Shown here: in pieces, positions 1 through 4,912 of the stretch
Layout of the letters: each line of letters opens with the position of its first letter
Numbering within the stretch: the first letter of the stretch is position 1
NCBI GenBank assembly: GCA_029974855.1
Contig: JARKQO010000129.1
Coordinates: forward strand, 1 to 6,717
Origin: Eubacteriales bacterium
GTDB taxonomy: Bacteria; Bacillota_A; Clostridia; Christensenellales; Aristaeellaceae
Reading direction: 5' to 3'
Length of the DNA stretch: 6,717 nt
Notes under the pieces: generated by a model
Database searches by the model: none
Told to the model about the DNA's origin: nothing
Seen by the model: only the letters and a program-made list of their open reading frames with translations
Program-made: the position numbers and the translations under genes

Positions 1-1235
1 CAGGAGCCCTCCCCGGCCTCGTAGGAGCATAGGGCTTCCGGGGGAAACTGGGCGATATAGGTTTTGCCCCGGAGCAGCTGTAGCTCCCGCCCCTGGTCGT
101 CGTAAAACACGGTGGGCTCTTCCAAGGAAGGGCGCACCCAGAAACCGGGAATATAGCGGCCACCGATAAAGATGTCCGCATTGCCCTGGCCCACGGCCAG
201 GGGAATCAAAAAGTATTTTCGATCCGCATGGTAGGGCACCCGCTGCAAAATCACATTGGCAAAGGGCAGAGGCTGCCTGTGCTCTTCGCTACGGTCCTTT
301 GTAGCGGCAAAGGAGGAGAAGGGGGCCCATTTGGCCGGGTTGAGTTTGGGGCCGCAGTAGCGCAGGTATGCCTGGGCCTGTTCGTCGTACTGAAAATGAG
401 AGACGGTGTATTTGCCGCCCCAGTCCAAATGGAGGGTGCGGGCACCGGCGTAGCCGTCTGTATAGGGGCTTTGGTCCCCAAAGAGGAAGGGCCTGGGCGT
501 GGAGGAAAAGGTAGCGGGAATCAGATCCCGCAGGCCCATGATGTCCACGTTGAGGCTGCTGGGGGCCTTCAACTCCTTGACTCCCATGACCCAGTACCGA
601 TAGTCTCTCAAAAGGCCGGAGCCCCGCATCACATCAAAGGTCACCCATTGCCCGTTTTCCTCGGCTTTCCGCAAGCTCTTGGCCAGGGGGTGCTCCTGCC
701 ATTCCGGGGACCCCCGATAGAACCCTGAATGCACCAAAGCGCATTGCCATTCCGCCCCCAGAAGCTGCTGCCCCACGCGGGTGGAGCGCACAGGGCCCAC
801 CCCTTGGGCAGGCTCCCCTTGGGCGAAGGAGTCGCTGAACAAAAAGGCGAAGCGGGTGGACCCTCCCGTCACAGTAGCCCCTTCGTAAACGATATCCGCA
901 TAGTGCACGCCCCAGGGGGAAGCGGTGCCGACGCCTGCCAGCTGCACGCTGTTTCCCCTGACCTGCGCCTTGCCTATCCCATTGTCGATATGCACCAGCA
1001 TGGGCAGGTAAACCCCTTCCCAGGGCAGGCCCGTGGTGGGGCTCTGGCCGGGGATCAGCTCATGGCGGGACGGCGGGGTTTGGGGCGTGATGTTCCGGAG
1101 GGGCGCATTCTGCAAGACAGTGGTGCCTTTCGCGGGAAGGGTGTACTGATCCTTGGGCGCGGCCCCGGCGGTGGGGAGGGTGGAAAGCACGAGACAAAGG
1201 CAACAGAGGGAAAGCAGTTTCTGGAGGGTCTTCAC
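1..1235 (-). CDS. DUF3048 (YerB-like) secreted protein, C-terminal end cut by window edge
   Basis: This gene is read leftward from a GTG start and stays open for 411 codons to the window edge. The start is chosen because AGGAG lies 8 bases upstream and a signal peptide follows at once: Lys-rich start, hydrophobic core at about residues 7-22, then TAGA-AP. The N-terminal DUF3048 hallmarks are YADIVYEG (112-119), GGSTRFAFLF (124-133) and GVGPVRSTR (145-153). The C-terminal DUF3048 half shows GNADIFIGGRYIPGFW (351-366) and PTVFYDDQGRELQLLRGKT (374-392). Family members usually end soon after that last motif, so only a few residues are probably missing. The family is found in Firmicutes, is exported, and has no firmly known biochemical role. 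B. subtilis YerB is a lipoprotein, but I see no convincing lipobox Cys here, so this one is probably released or wall-associated. It diverges from the SH3 protein gene and shares its operator region. The family call is firm; the function is unknown. Confidence 0.88.
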   Translation of the reverse strand, partial: MKTLQKLLSLCCLCLVLSTLPTAGAAPKDQYTLPAKGTTVLQNAPLRNITPQTPPSRHELIPGQSPTTGLPWEGVYLPMLVHIDNGIGKAQVRGNSVQLAGVGTASPWGVHYADIVYEGATVTGGSTRFAFLFSDSFAQGEPAQGVGPVRSTRVGQQLLGAEWQCALVHSGFYRGSPEWQEHPLAKSLRKAEENGQWVTFDVMRGSGLLRDYRYWVMGVKELKAPSSLNVDIMGLRDLIPATFSSTPRPFLFGDQSPYTDGYAGARTLHLDWGGKYTVSHFQYDEQAQAYLRYCGPKLNPAKWAPFSSFAATKDRSEEHRQPLPFANVILQRVPYHADRKYFLIPLAVGQGNADIFIGGRYIPGFWVRPSLEEPTVFYDDQGRELQLLRGKTYIAQFPPEALCSYEAGEGS

Positions 1236-1241
1236 GGATAT

Positions 1242-1250
1242 CACTCCTTC
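1242..1250 (-). promoter_or_regulatory. Ribosome binding site deciding the GTG start of the DUF3048 gene
   Basis: On the minus strand this reads GAAGGAGTG and places AGGAG 8 bases before GTG at 1235-1233. No ATG in the same frame fits both a ribosome binding site and a signal peptide, so the GTG is preferred. The outer base of operator-like dyad 1 touches its upstream edge. Confidence 0.7.
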
Positions 1251-1261
1251 GACAACTGTCG
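1250..1261. promoter_or_regulatory. Operator-like dyad 1 (BlaI/MecI/CopY-type)
   Basis: The sequence CGACAACTGTCG is an inverted repeat of CGACA arms around two bases. It lies between the predicted start point and the ribosome binding site of the DUF3048 gene. The GACA-NN-TGTC core resembles half-sites described for BlaI/MecI-type repressors. The assignment to that family is inference. Confidence 0.55.
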
Positions 1262-1274
1262 TATGTATGATATC

Positions 1275-1303
1275 ATTCTACATCTGTCGCAGATGCTTGT
1301 CAA
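1275..1303 (-). promoter_or_regulatory. Sigma-A-type promoter of the DUF3048 gene
   Basis: On the minus strand a perfect -35 box TTGACA (1303-1298) is followed by a 17-base spacer and the -10 box TAGAAT (1280-1275). Transcription would begin near 1268, giving a leader of about 32 bases before the GTG start. Dyad 2 (1278-1289) overlaps the -10 box and spacer, and dyad 1 lies just downstream of the expected start. A repressor bound there would block the promoter. Box match and spacing are close to ideal. Confidence 0.75.
1278..1289. promoter_or_regulatory. Operator-like dyad 2 (hybrid half-sites)
   Basis: CTACATCTGTCG joins a TACA half-site to a TGTC half-site with the same two-base gap. It covers part of the -10 box and spacer of the leftward promoter. 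Its centre is 28 bp from dyad 1 and 35 bp from dyad 3. Repressor identity is inferred, not shown. Confidence 0.55.
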
Positions 1304-1325
1304 GAGAGTTTTCTACATTTGTAGA
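1297..1325 (+). promoter_or_regulatory. Probable promoter of the SH3 protein gene, -35 shared with the divergent promoter
   Basis: TTGTCA (1297-1302), a 17-base spacer and TGTAGA (1320-1325) form a moderate sigma-A match. The leader would be about 80 bases. The -35 box overlaps the minus-strand TTGACA almost completely (CTTGTCAAG). An alternative is an extended -10, TGG-TACGAT at 1343-1351, which lacks a clear -35 box. Either choice puts dyad 3 inside or next to the promoter. Confidence 0.45.
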
Positions 1326-1326
1326 A
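1311..1326. promoter_or_regulatory. Operator-like dyad 3, cop-box-like TACA-NN-TGTA
   Basis: TTCTACATTTGTAGAA is a 16-base dyad, perfect except for its two central bases. Its core TACA-TT-TGTA matches the pattern known for CopY 'cop boxes' and BlaI/MecI operators. It covers the predicted -10 region of the rightward promoter, so it is the best candidate for controlling the SH3 gene. An AT-rich chance dyad is possible, but the three sites share one pattern. Confidence 0.6.
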
Positions 1327-1410
1327 AATAATGGAAAGTTTTTGGTACGATGCGGAAGAATCCCGCTGCTTTGGTCGTTGGATGGGCACAAGCTTAGGGA
1401 GGAAACGAAG

Positions 1411-2541
1411 ATGCTGAGGACGCGAAAATGGGCGCTGGTTCTGGTGGCGTTGGCGGGGTTGGTTTTGTGCGGTTCTGCCGTCGGGGCGGCCAAGGGCGTG
1501 ACAGCGGTGATACAGGGCCAAAGCGCCGACAAGGTGCATCTGAGGGAAGGCCCCTCCGCGAAAACCAAATCTCTGGGGCTGTACTTCACAGGCACCGAGG
1601 TTTGGTGTGAGGCGGCCCCCAGCGCGGAGTGGACGCGGGTCCAGATTGGGGCCCAAGGGGGCTATATCAAGACCGAGCTGCTGGCCTGGGGGGAGGCGTT
1701 GGGGCGCGTGACCCCCAAACAGCCCACGGCTACGGTAAGCGGCATCAAGGCGGGGAGCTGGGTGAACCTGCGGCAGAAGCCCTCCCAGAACGGGGCCGTG
1801 GCAGGAACGCTTGCCAAGGGGGATACGGTGACCGTGCTGGGGGAAACCGTCACCCATTGGTACTATGTACAAGCAGGGGACCAATACGGATATATGATGT
1901 CCAAGTATGGGACCTTGGGAGGGACGGGGTCCTCCGGTGAGCTTTCCTCCGGCAAGCCTTCCGGTTCCTCCGGCGGCAATGCCTCTGTGGACGCCGCGCT
2001 GAACGCGTACCTGGGCGTGCTGCGGAATGGGTCCGCATTTTTCAGCCCTGAGCACAACGCAACCCTAACCCTGAGCCAGCTGGTCCGTTCCCTGGAGAAT
2101 GACTCCGTCCAGATCACGCGGTTTGCGGTGATGGACCTGGACCGGGACGGCATCCCGGAAGTGATCCTGGAGCAAAGCGCCCATGGGTATGGCTGGGGTG
2201 TGGAAATTTTGCGCTATCAGGACGGAGCGGTGTACGGCTATGGCCTGGTATACCGCGCTTTCATGGATTTGGCAGCGGATGGAACGTTTTCTTTTTCCAG
2301 CGGGGCATCGGACAATGGCTTCGGCGTGCTGAAGTTCACCCACGACACATGCGCTATCGAAGAGAGAACCTATTGCCAATCCTCTGATTTCAATGGCAAT
2401 GATGGCGTTTCCTATTTTGTGGACCGCAAGGCCGCCACCAAAGAGGCCTTTGACGAGGCGGTGAAGAATCAGGTTCAGAAGCCTGAGGCCGCGTGGTATG
2501 ATTTTACAGAAGCCAACCTCAAAAGGGCGCTTGCCCAGTAG
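1411..2541 (+). CDS. Secreted protein with two SH3-type repeats and a calcium-loop-like C-terminal domain
   Basis: The start is ATG at 1411, 376 residues, because AGGGAGGAAACGAAG stands directly before it and a signal peptide follows: MLRTRKW, hydrophobic residues 8-20, likely cut near AVGA-AKG (23-29). The frame stays open upstream, but that stretch contains the promoter and operators. Two bacterial SH3 (SH3_3-like) repeats follow. The first, at about 30-92, has VHLREGPSAKTKSLG and GGYIKTELL. The second, at about 106-169, has WVNLRQKPSQNGAVAGTL and YGYMMSKYG. These folds commonly bind cell-wall peptides or glycans. A Gly/Ser linker (170-192) leads to a domain of about 185 residues with DLDRDGIPE (242-250), a DxDxDG calcium-loop pattern common in clostridial exported proteins. 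No catalytic motif was recognised, so a wall-binding or sensing role is inference. The gene diverges from the DUF3048 gene and shares its operator region. Confidence 0.87.
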   Translation: MLRTRKWALVLVALAGLVLCGSAVGAAKGVTAVIQGQSADKVHLREGPSAKTKSLGLYFTGTEVWCEAAPSAEWTRVQIGAQGGYIKTELLAWGEALGRVTPKQPTATVSGIKAGSWVNLRQKPSQNGAVAGTLAKGDTVTVLGETVTHWYYVQAGDQYGYMMSKYGTLGGTGSSGELSSGKPSGSSGGNASVDAALNAYLGVLRNGSAFFSPEHNATLTLSQLVRSLENDSVQITRFAVMDLDRDGIPEVILEQSAHGYGWGVEILRYQDGAVYGYGLVYRAFMDLAADGTFSFSSGASDNGFGVLKFTHDTCAIEERTYCQSSDFNGNDGVSYFVDRKAATKEAFDEAVKNQVQKPEAAWYDFTEANLKRALAQ

Positions 2542-2543
2542 GG

Positions 2544-2575
2544 GGAAGGGGTTAGGGGAGTAGCCCTTTCCTTTT
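2544..2575 (+). terminator. Possible intrinsic terminator of the SH3 protein gene
   Basis: GGAAGGGG (2544-2551) can pair with CCCTTTCC (2564-2571) over 8 bp with one G-T wobble and a 12-base loop. TTTT follows. It begins two bases after the stop codon. The T tract is short and runs into the convergent gene's stop codon, so termination may be partial. Confidence 0.5.
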
Positions 2576-4034
2576 ACATTCTTTCTAAGAGCTGCCGCTT
2601 CTTCTTTTCATACTCCTCTTGTGAAAGAATCCCTTGCACAAACAGGCCGTGCAGCTCTTTGATATGGCTTGCAAGGGTTTGTGCAGAGGAAGCGGCAGGG
2701 GCGACGCTTGGGGAAGATTGGGGGTGGATTTGAGTTCGCTCCGTTTCCTCCCGATAGGCCGAACCATCCGCCGGGCGCAACGCCCCTGTGCAGATCATCA
2801 CCAGGTCAATGATCCACCAAATGCCCAATCCCCCGCCAGTTATCAGTTTCACGATCCCTAGGCCTATGTAGCCAAGGTAGAAGCGGTCGATACCCAGGGC
2901 GCCCAACAGAACGGAAAGAATAATGGCGGTGGTTTTGCTTTTCCCTTGTGAACTTTCTTCCAGGGCTGCCTTTTGCGGCAAAGTGAGAATGGCGGCCGCG
3001 AACACAAGCACCGTATTGTATAGCATGGCCCAAAGAAATGCCGCATTGTATAACATGGCCAACCAGGTCCCCCCGCTGGTGAATGGGTATAGGAGGGGAT
3101 AAATCGCCCAATTGATAAGCGCTCCATAATAAGCGCCCATCCGCTGTCCACTTTTTGATATGGAGTCCTCCAATGGGAGGCGTTTCCCATAGGCAGGGAA
3201 TAGCCTGCATAACAATAATATAGTAGCAATACAGGCGGAGATGAAGCATAAACAATCGAAATAGCCGTCCAGATACCCGGGACCGAAATACTGAACAGAG
3301 GAAACCAAAGCAAGTATTCCGCAAAGCAGGGATATAAGCATATCTACCGTCAACCAAGAAGTGATAACCCAATACCTTTGCTTTTTAACGGCAGAAAACA
3401 ATCCAATTGCCAATGGCACGGCTCGCAATATCCACCAAAAAAATAAGGAGAGGAGGGTTATACTCAGCGAACCCATCATGCCGTAGGAAAAATCCCATAA
3501 ATTCGTCAAAGCCTGAAAATCGTCTAGCTTTCCTACAGCGGAAGCAAACCGTATTAGAAATACTAAAGTGACATTGGATTGTAAAAATGGCAGAATAGGA
3601 AGAAGGCATAGAAGGATCAGGATCAGCCAGATGCGTTTGATCGCAAATCTTTGTAGCCTCATAGCCAAAGGGAATAAGGGCCGGGCCTTCTTTTCCGGCG
3701 TTGCGGGATTTGTGTCCGCCGCGTGCCGCAACGGCTCATCGTCCTCTATCGGGACGGGCGGGCGGATGTGGGCCGCGTAGGATAACGATGGAAGGCCATG
3801 TGCCGGTGCCGCCGGATTTGGATTTGCCGTCTGCCGCAATGGCCGGGAGGCATATTCCCGGGGTACCGGACGGGCGTGCGCCCCATGGGATAATGGCGGA
3901 AGTTTAACTGCCGGTGCTGCCGGATTTGGGTCTGCCATCTGCCGCCGCGGCTGAACGGGGTCTTCCGGCACTGCCGGATTCATGTCTATCACATGTCGAT
4001 CGATTCGTCTGGTCCTTGGCTGTTGCATACTCAT
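2574..4034 (-). CDS. Multispanning membrane protein with TM2 and C-terminal SHOCT domains and N-terminal repeats
   Basis: This is a 486-residue protein. The first ATG is preferred over the one two codons later because GAGGG sits 7 bases upstream. Residues 1-125 are Pro/Asn/Ala-rich, probably cytosolic and disordered, and carry repeats of 36 residues around (D/N)xNPAxP. Hydrophobic segments lie at about 134-151, 155-167, 187-215, 222-248, 258-280, 302-318 and 324-352. A TM2 domain follows (about 368-418) with GALGIDRFYLGYIGLGI, a conserved Trp pair and IIDL. Such a motif usually forms two helices joined by a short loop. The last 36 residues match SHOCT: IKELHGLFVQGILSQEEYEKKK (458-479, key residues L461, G468, I469, E473, K478), a short oligomerisation or recruitment motif. 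Function is not known; a scaffold or regulatory role in the membrane is inference. The membrane part is AT-rich compared with neighbours. It converges on the SH3 gene and has its own promoter. Confidence 0.85.
   Translation of the reverse strand: MSMQQPRTRRIDRHVIDMNPAVPEDPVQPRRQMADPNPAAPAVKLPPLSHGAHARPVPREYASRPLRQTANPNPAAPAHGLPSLSYAAHIRPPVPIEDDEPLRHAADTNPATPEKKARPLFPLAMRLQRFAIKRIWLILILLCLLPILPFLQSNVTLVFLIRFASAVGKLDDFQALTNLWDFSYGMMGSLSITLLSLFFWWILRAVPLAIGLFSAVKKQRYWVITSWLTVDMLISLLCGILALVSSVQYFGPGYLDGYFDCLCFISACIATILLLCRLFPAYGKRLPLEDSISKSGQRMGAYYGALINWAIYPLLYPFTSGGTWLAMLYNAAFLWAMLYNTVLVFAAAILTLPQKAALEESSQGKSKTTAIILSVLLGALGIDRFYLGYIGLGIVKLITGGGLGIWWIIDLVMICTGALRPADGSAYREETERTQIHPQSSPSVAPAASSAQTLASHIKELHGLFVQGILSQEEYEKKKRQLLERM
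3011..3060. repeat. Short direct repeat within a membrane segment of the TM2 protein
   Basis: CCGTATTGTATAGCATGGCC (3011-3030) and CCGCATTGTATAACATGGCC (3041-3060) match at 18 of 20 positions with a 30-base period. They encode AMLYN twice, at residues 326-330 and 336-340. This looks like a small in-frame duplication lengthening a hydrophobic segment. Confidence 0.6.
3675..3998 (-). repeat. Degenerate 108-bp (36-residue) tandem repeats in the TM2 protein N-terminus
   Basis: Two full units lie at 3837-3944 and 3729-3836. Each encodes R-Q-x-A-(D/N)-P-N-P-A-A-P and ends in PL. They are flanked by partial units at 3945-3998 (RHVIDMNPAVP) and 3675-3728 (RHAADTNPATP). The DNA copies are also alike: TGCCGGTG(C/T)CGCCGGATTTG-type strings recur 108 bases apart on the plus strand. 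The partial first copy is 18 codons long, exactly half a unit. Confidence 0.75.
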
Positions 4035-4087
4035 TCGTAAGCCCTCTTTTTTCCGGGAGAAAGTTAATAACTGCCTTCTGTGTATGG

Positions 4088-4117
4088 ATTATACCATGCT
4101 TACGATGCTTTATACAA
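4088..4117 (-). promoter_or_regulatory. Extended -10 promoter of the TM2/SHOCT gene
   Basis: On the minus strand a consensus TATAAT (4093-4088) is preceded by TGG, giving an extended -10. TTGTAT (4117-4112) lies 18 bases upstream as a weak -35 box. The start point would be near 4081, leaving a leader of about 45 bases. This makes the gene independent of the cyclo-ligase gene upstream. Confidence 0.65.
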
Positions 4118-4165
4118 CCAGTGGACGAATTTGACCTATGTGGCTATTATGCTGATAATAAGGGC

Positions 4166-4185
4166 GCGGTAATGTGGAATACCGC
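4166..4185 (-). terminator. Weak hairpin after the cyclo-ligase gene
   Basis: GCGGTA (4166-4171) and TACCGC (4180-4185) form a 6-bp stem with an 8-base loop, five bases beyond the stop codon. No real T tract follows on the minus strand, so it may only protect a 3' end or stop transcription poorly. Confidence 0.25.
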
Positions 4186-4190
4186 AAAGC

Positions 4191-4757
4191 TCACCGATAC
4201 AGGCCCTCCTCGGTGATCACCCCGTCCACAGCGACATCCAGTTCATCCGTAGGCACCTGCCCCAGCAAAAACACGCCTCGGCATAGGCACAGCACCGGGC
4301 AGCGCACCCGGGGCAGGTACCGGTCATAGTAGCCGGCCCCATGGCCCAGGCGATGGAGGCTGCGGTCCGCAGCCACGCAGGGGGCCACCACCAAATCGAT
4401 TTCTGTTGGCAGCACCAAGGGAAAGGAATCGTCCGGCTCCAAAATGCCAAAGCTCTTGGGGACAAGCCCCTCCAAGGAGGTGATTTCCCTGGCTTCCATG
4501 ACCCAGCCTTTCAGGCAGCGGGGGACGGCCACCCGCTTTTTTTGCTGCCAGGCCCGGGCCAGAAGGGCGTGGGTGTCCGGCTCCTTTCCCACGCTGAGGT
4601 AGAGAAACACGGTCTTTGCGGCCTTCCATTCCTCCAGTCCCAGCAAAGTGTCGGTGATCCTTTGATCAGAATCCCGCAGGTAGGCCGGGTCCAGCTGAGC
4701 CAGCTTCTGGCCGATCAACCGGCGCAGCGCGGCCTTTTGTTCCATGATGGATTCCAT
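4191..4757 (-). CDS. 5-formyltetrahydrofolate cyclo-ligase (MTHFS family)
   Basis: The enzyme uses ATP to convert 5-formyltetrahydrofolate to 5,10-methenyltetrahydrofolate in the cytosol, returning a stored or inhibitory folate to one-carbon metabolism. The product is 188 residues, the usual family length. The start ATG is chosen because GGGAGG lies 9 bases upstream. The frame continues upstream, but only through the hairpins and the PepV gene. Family marks are a basic N-terminus (KAALRRLIGQKL, 8-19), YLSVGKEPDT (53-62), FGILEP (103-108), DLVVAPCVAAD (121-131) and the nucleotide-binding signature RLGHGAGYYDRYL (136-148), then DVAVDGVITE (174-183). The residue before D174 is Leu, where many relatives have His-Asp, so this is a possible variant position. 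It follows the PepV gene by 155 bp with a terminator between, so co-transcription is doubtful. Confidence 0.93.
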   Translation of the reverse strand: MESIMEQKAALRRLIGQKLAQLDPAYLRDSDQRITDTLLGLEEWKAAKTVFLYLSVGKEPDTHALLARAWQQKKRVAVPRCLKGWVMEAREITSLEGLVPKSFGILEPDDSFPLVLPTEIDLVVAPCVAADRSLHRLGHGAGYYDRYLPRVRCPVLCLCRGVFLLGQVPTDELDVAVDGVITEEGLYR

Positions 4758-4797
4758 AGCCACATTCCTCCCTTCCGCCAACAGAGCCAACAGAACA

Positions 4798-4806
4798 ATC
4801 ATACCA
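4798..4806 (-). promoter_or_regulatory. Possible extended -10 promoter of the cyclo-ligase gene
   Basis: The minus strand reads TGG-TATGAT directly after the terminator's T run. A start point near 4791 would leave a leader of about 34 bases. No -35 box is seen because that position falls in the terminator stem, so support is limited to the extended -10. Confidence 0.35.
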
Positions 4807-4836
4807 AAAAATTTTGGCGGCGCACAGCGCCGCCAA
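4806..4836 (-). terminator. Strong intrinsic terminator downstream of the PepV gene
   Basis: On the minus strand TTGGCGGCGC, loop TGT, then GCGCCGCCAA form a perfect 10-bp GC-rich stem (4836-4814), followed by AA and six T residues (4811-4806). This is a classical rho-independent terminator for the aminotransferase-PepV transcript. It lies 77 bases beyond the PepV stop codon. Confidence 0.85.
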
Positions 4837-4844
4837 TAATAGGT

Positions 4845-4889
4845 CCAGGGCATAGCCCTGGGCAGGGTCTTAGGGACGGCAGTCCCTAA
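4845..4889. repeat. Two perfect hairpins before the terminator
   Basis: CCAGGGC-ATA-GCCCTGG (4845-4861) is a 7-bp stem with a 3-base loop. TTAGGGAC-GGCA-GTCCCTAA (4870-4889) is an 8-bp stem with a 4-base loop. They stand 8 bases apart just ahead of the terminator in the direction of transcription. Neither has a T tract. They may stabilise the 3' end, or be a dispersed intergenic repeat of the genome. Confidence 0.7.
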
Positions 4890-4912
4890 CGTCCCCCCGT
4901 TCTCTCCCCGTC

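Noticed and set aside
1267..1276. Perfect palindrome ATGATATCAT between dyads 1 and 2
   Set aside because: It is only 10 bases, AT-rich, and different in pattern from the three dyads. It coincides with the predicted start point and may be chance.
228..1331. Two plus-strand open frames opposite the DUF3048 gene
   Set aside because: They are composition-driven shadows. The minus strand encodes intact DUF3048 motifs over the whole stretch.
1153..1410. Upstream extension of the SH3 protein frame by 86 codons
   Set aside because: It would cover the DUF3048 start, both promoters and all three dyads, and would bury the signal peptide. The ribosome binding site is directly before ATG at 1411.
1300..2055. 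Minus-strand open frame of 251 codons opposite the SH3 gene
   Set aside because: It has no conserved motif or ribosome binding site and lies opposite a gene with clear domains.
4806..4889. Hairpin cluster considered as a CRISPR array or riboswitch
   Set aside because: The stems differ from each other, no spacer-repeat pattern exists, and no known riboswitch core is recognisable. Termination by the last stem explains part of it.
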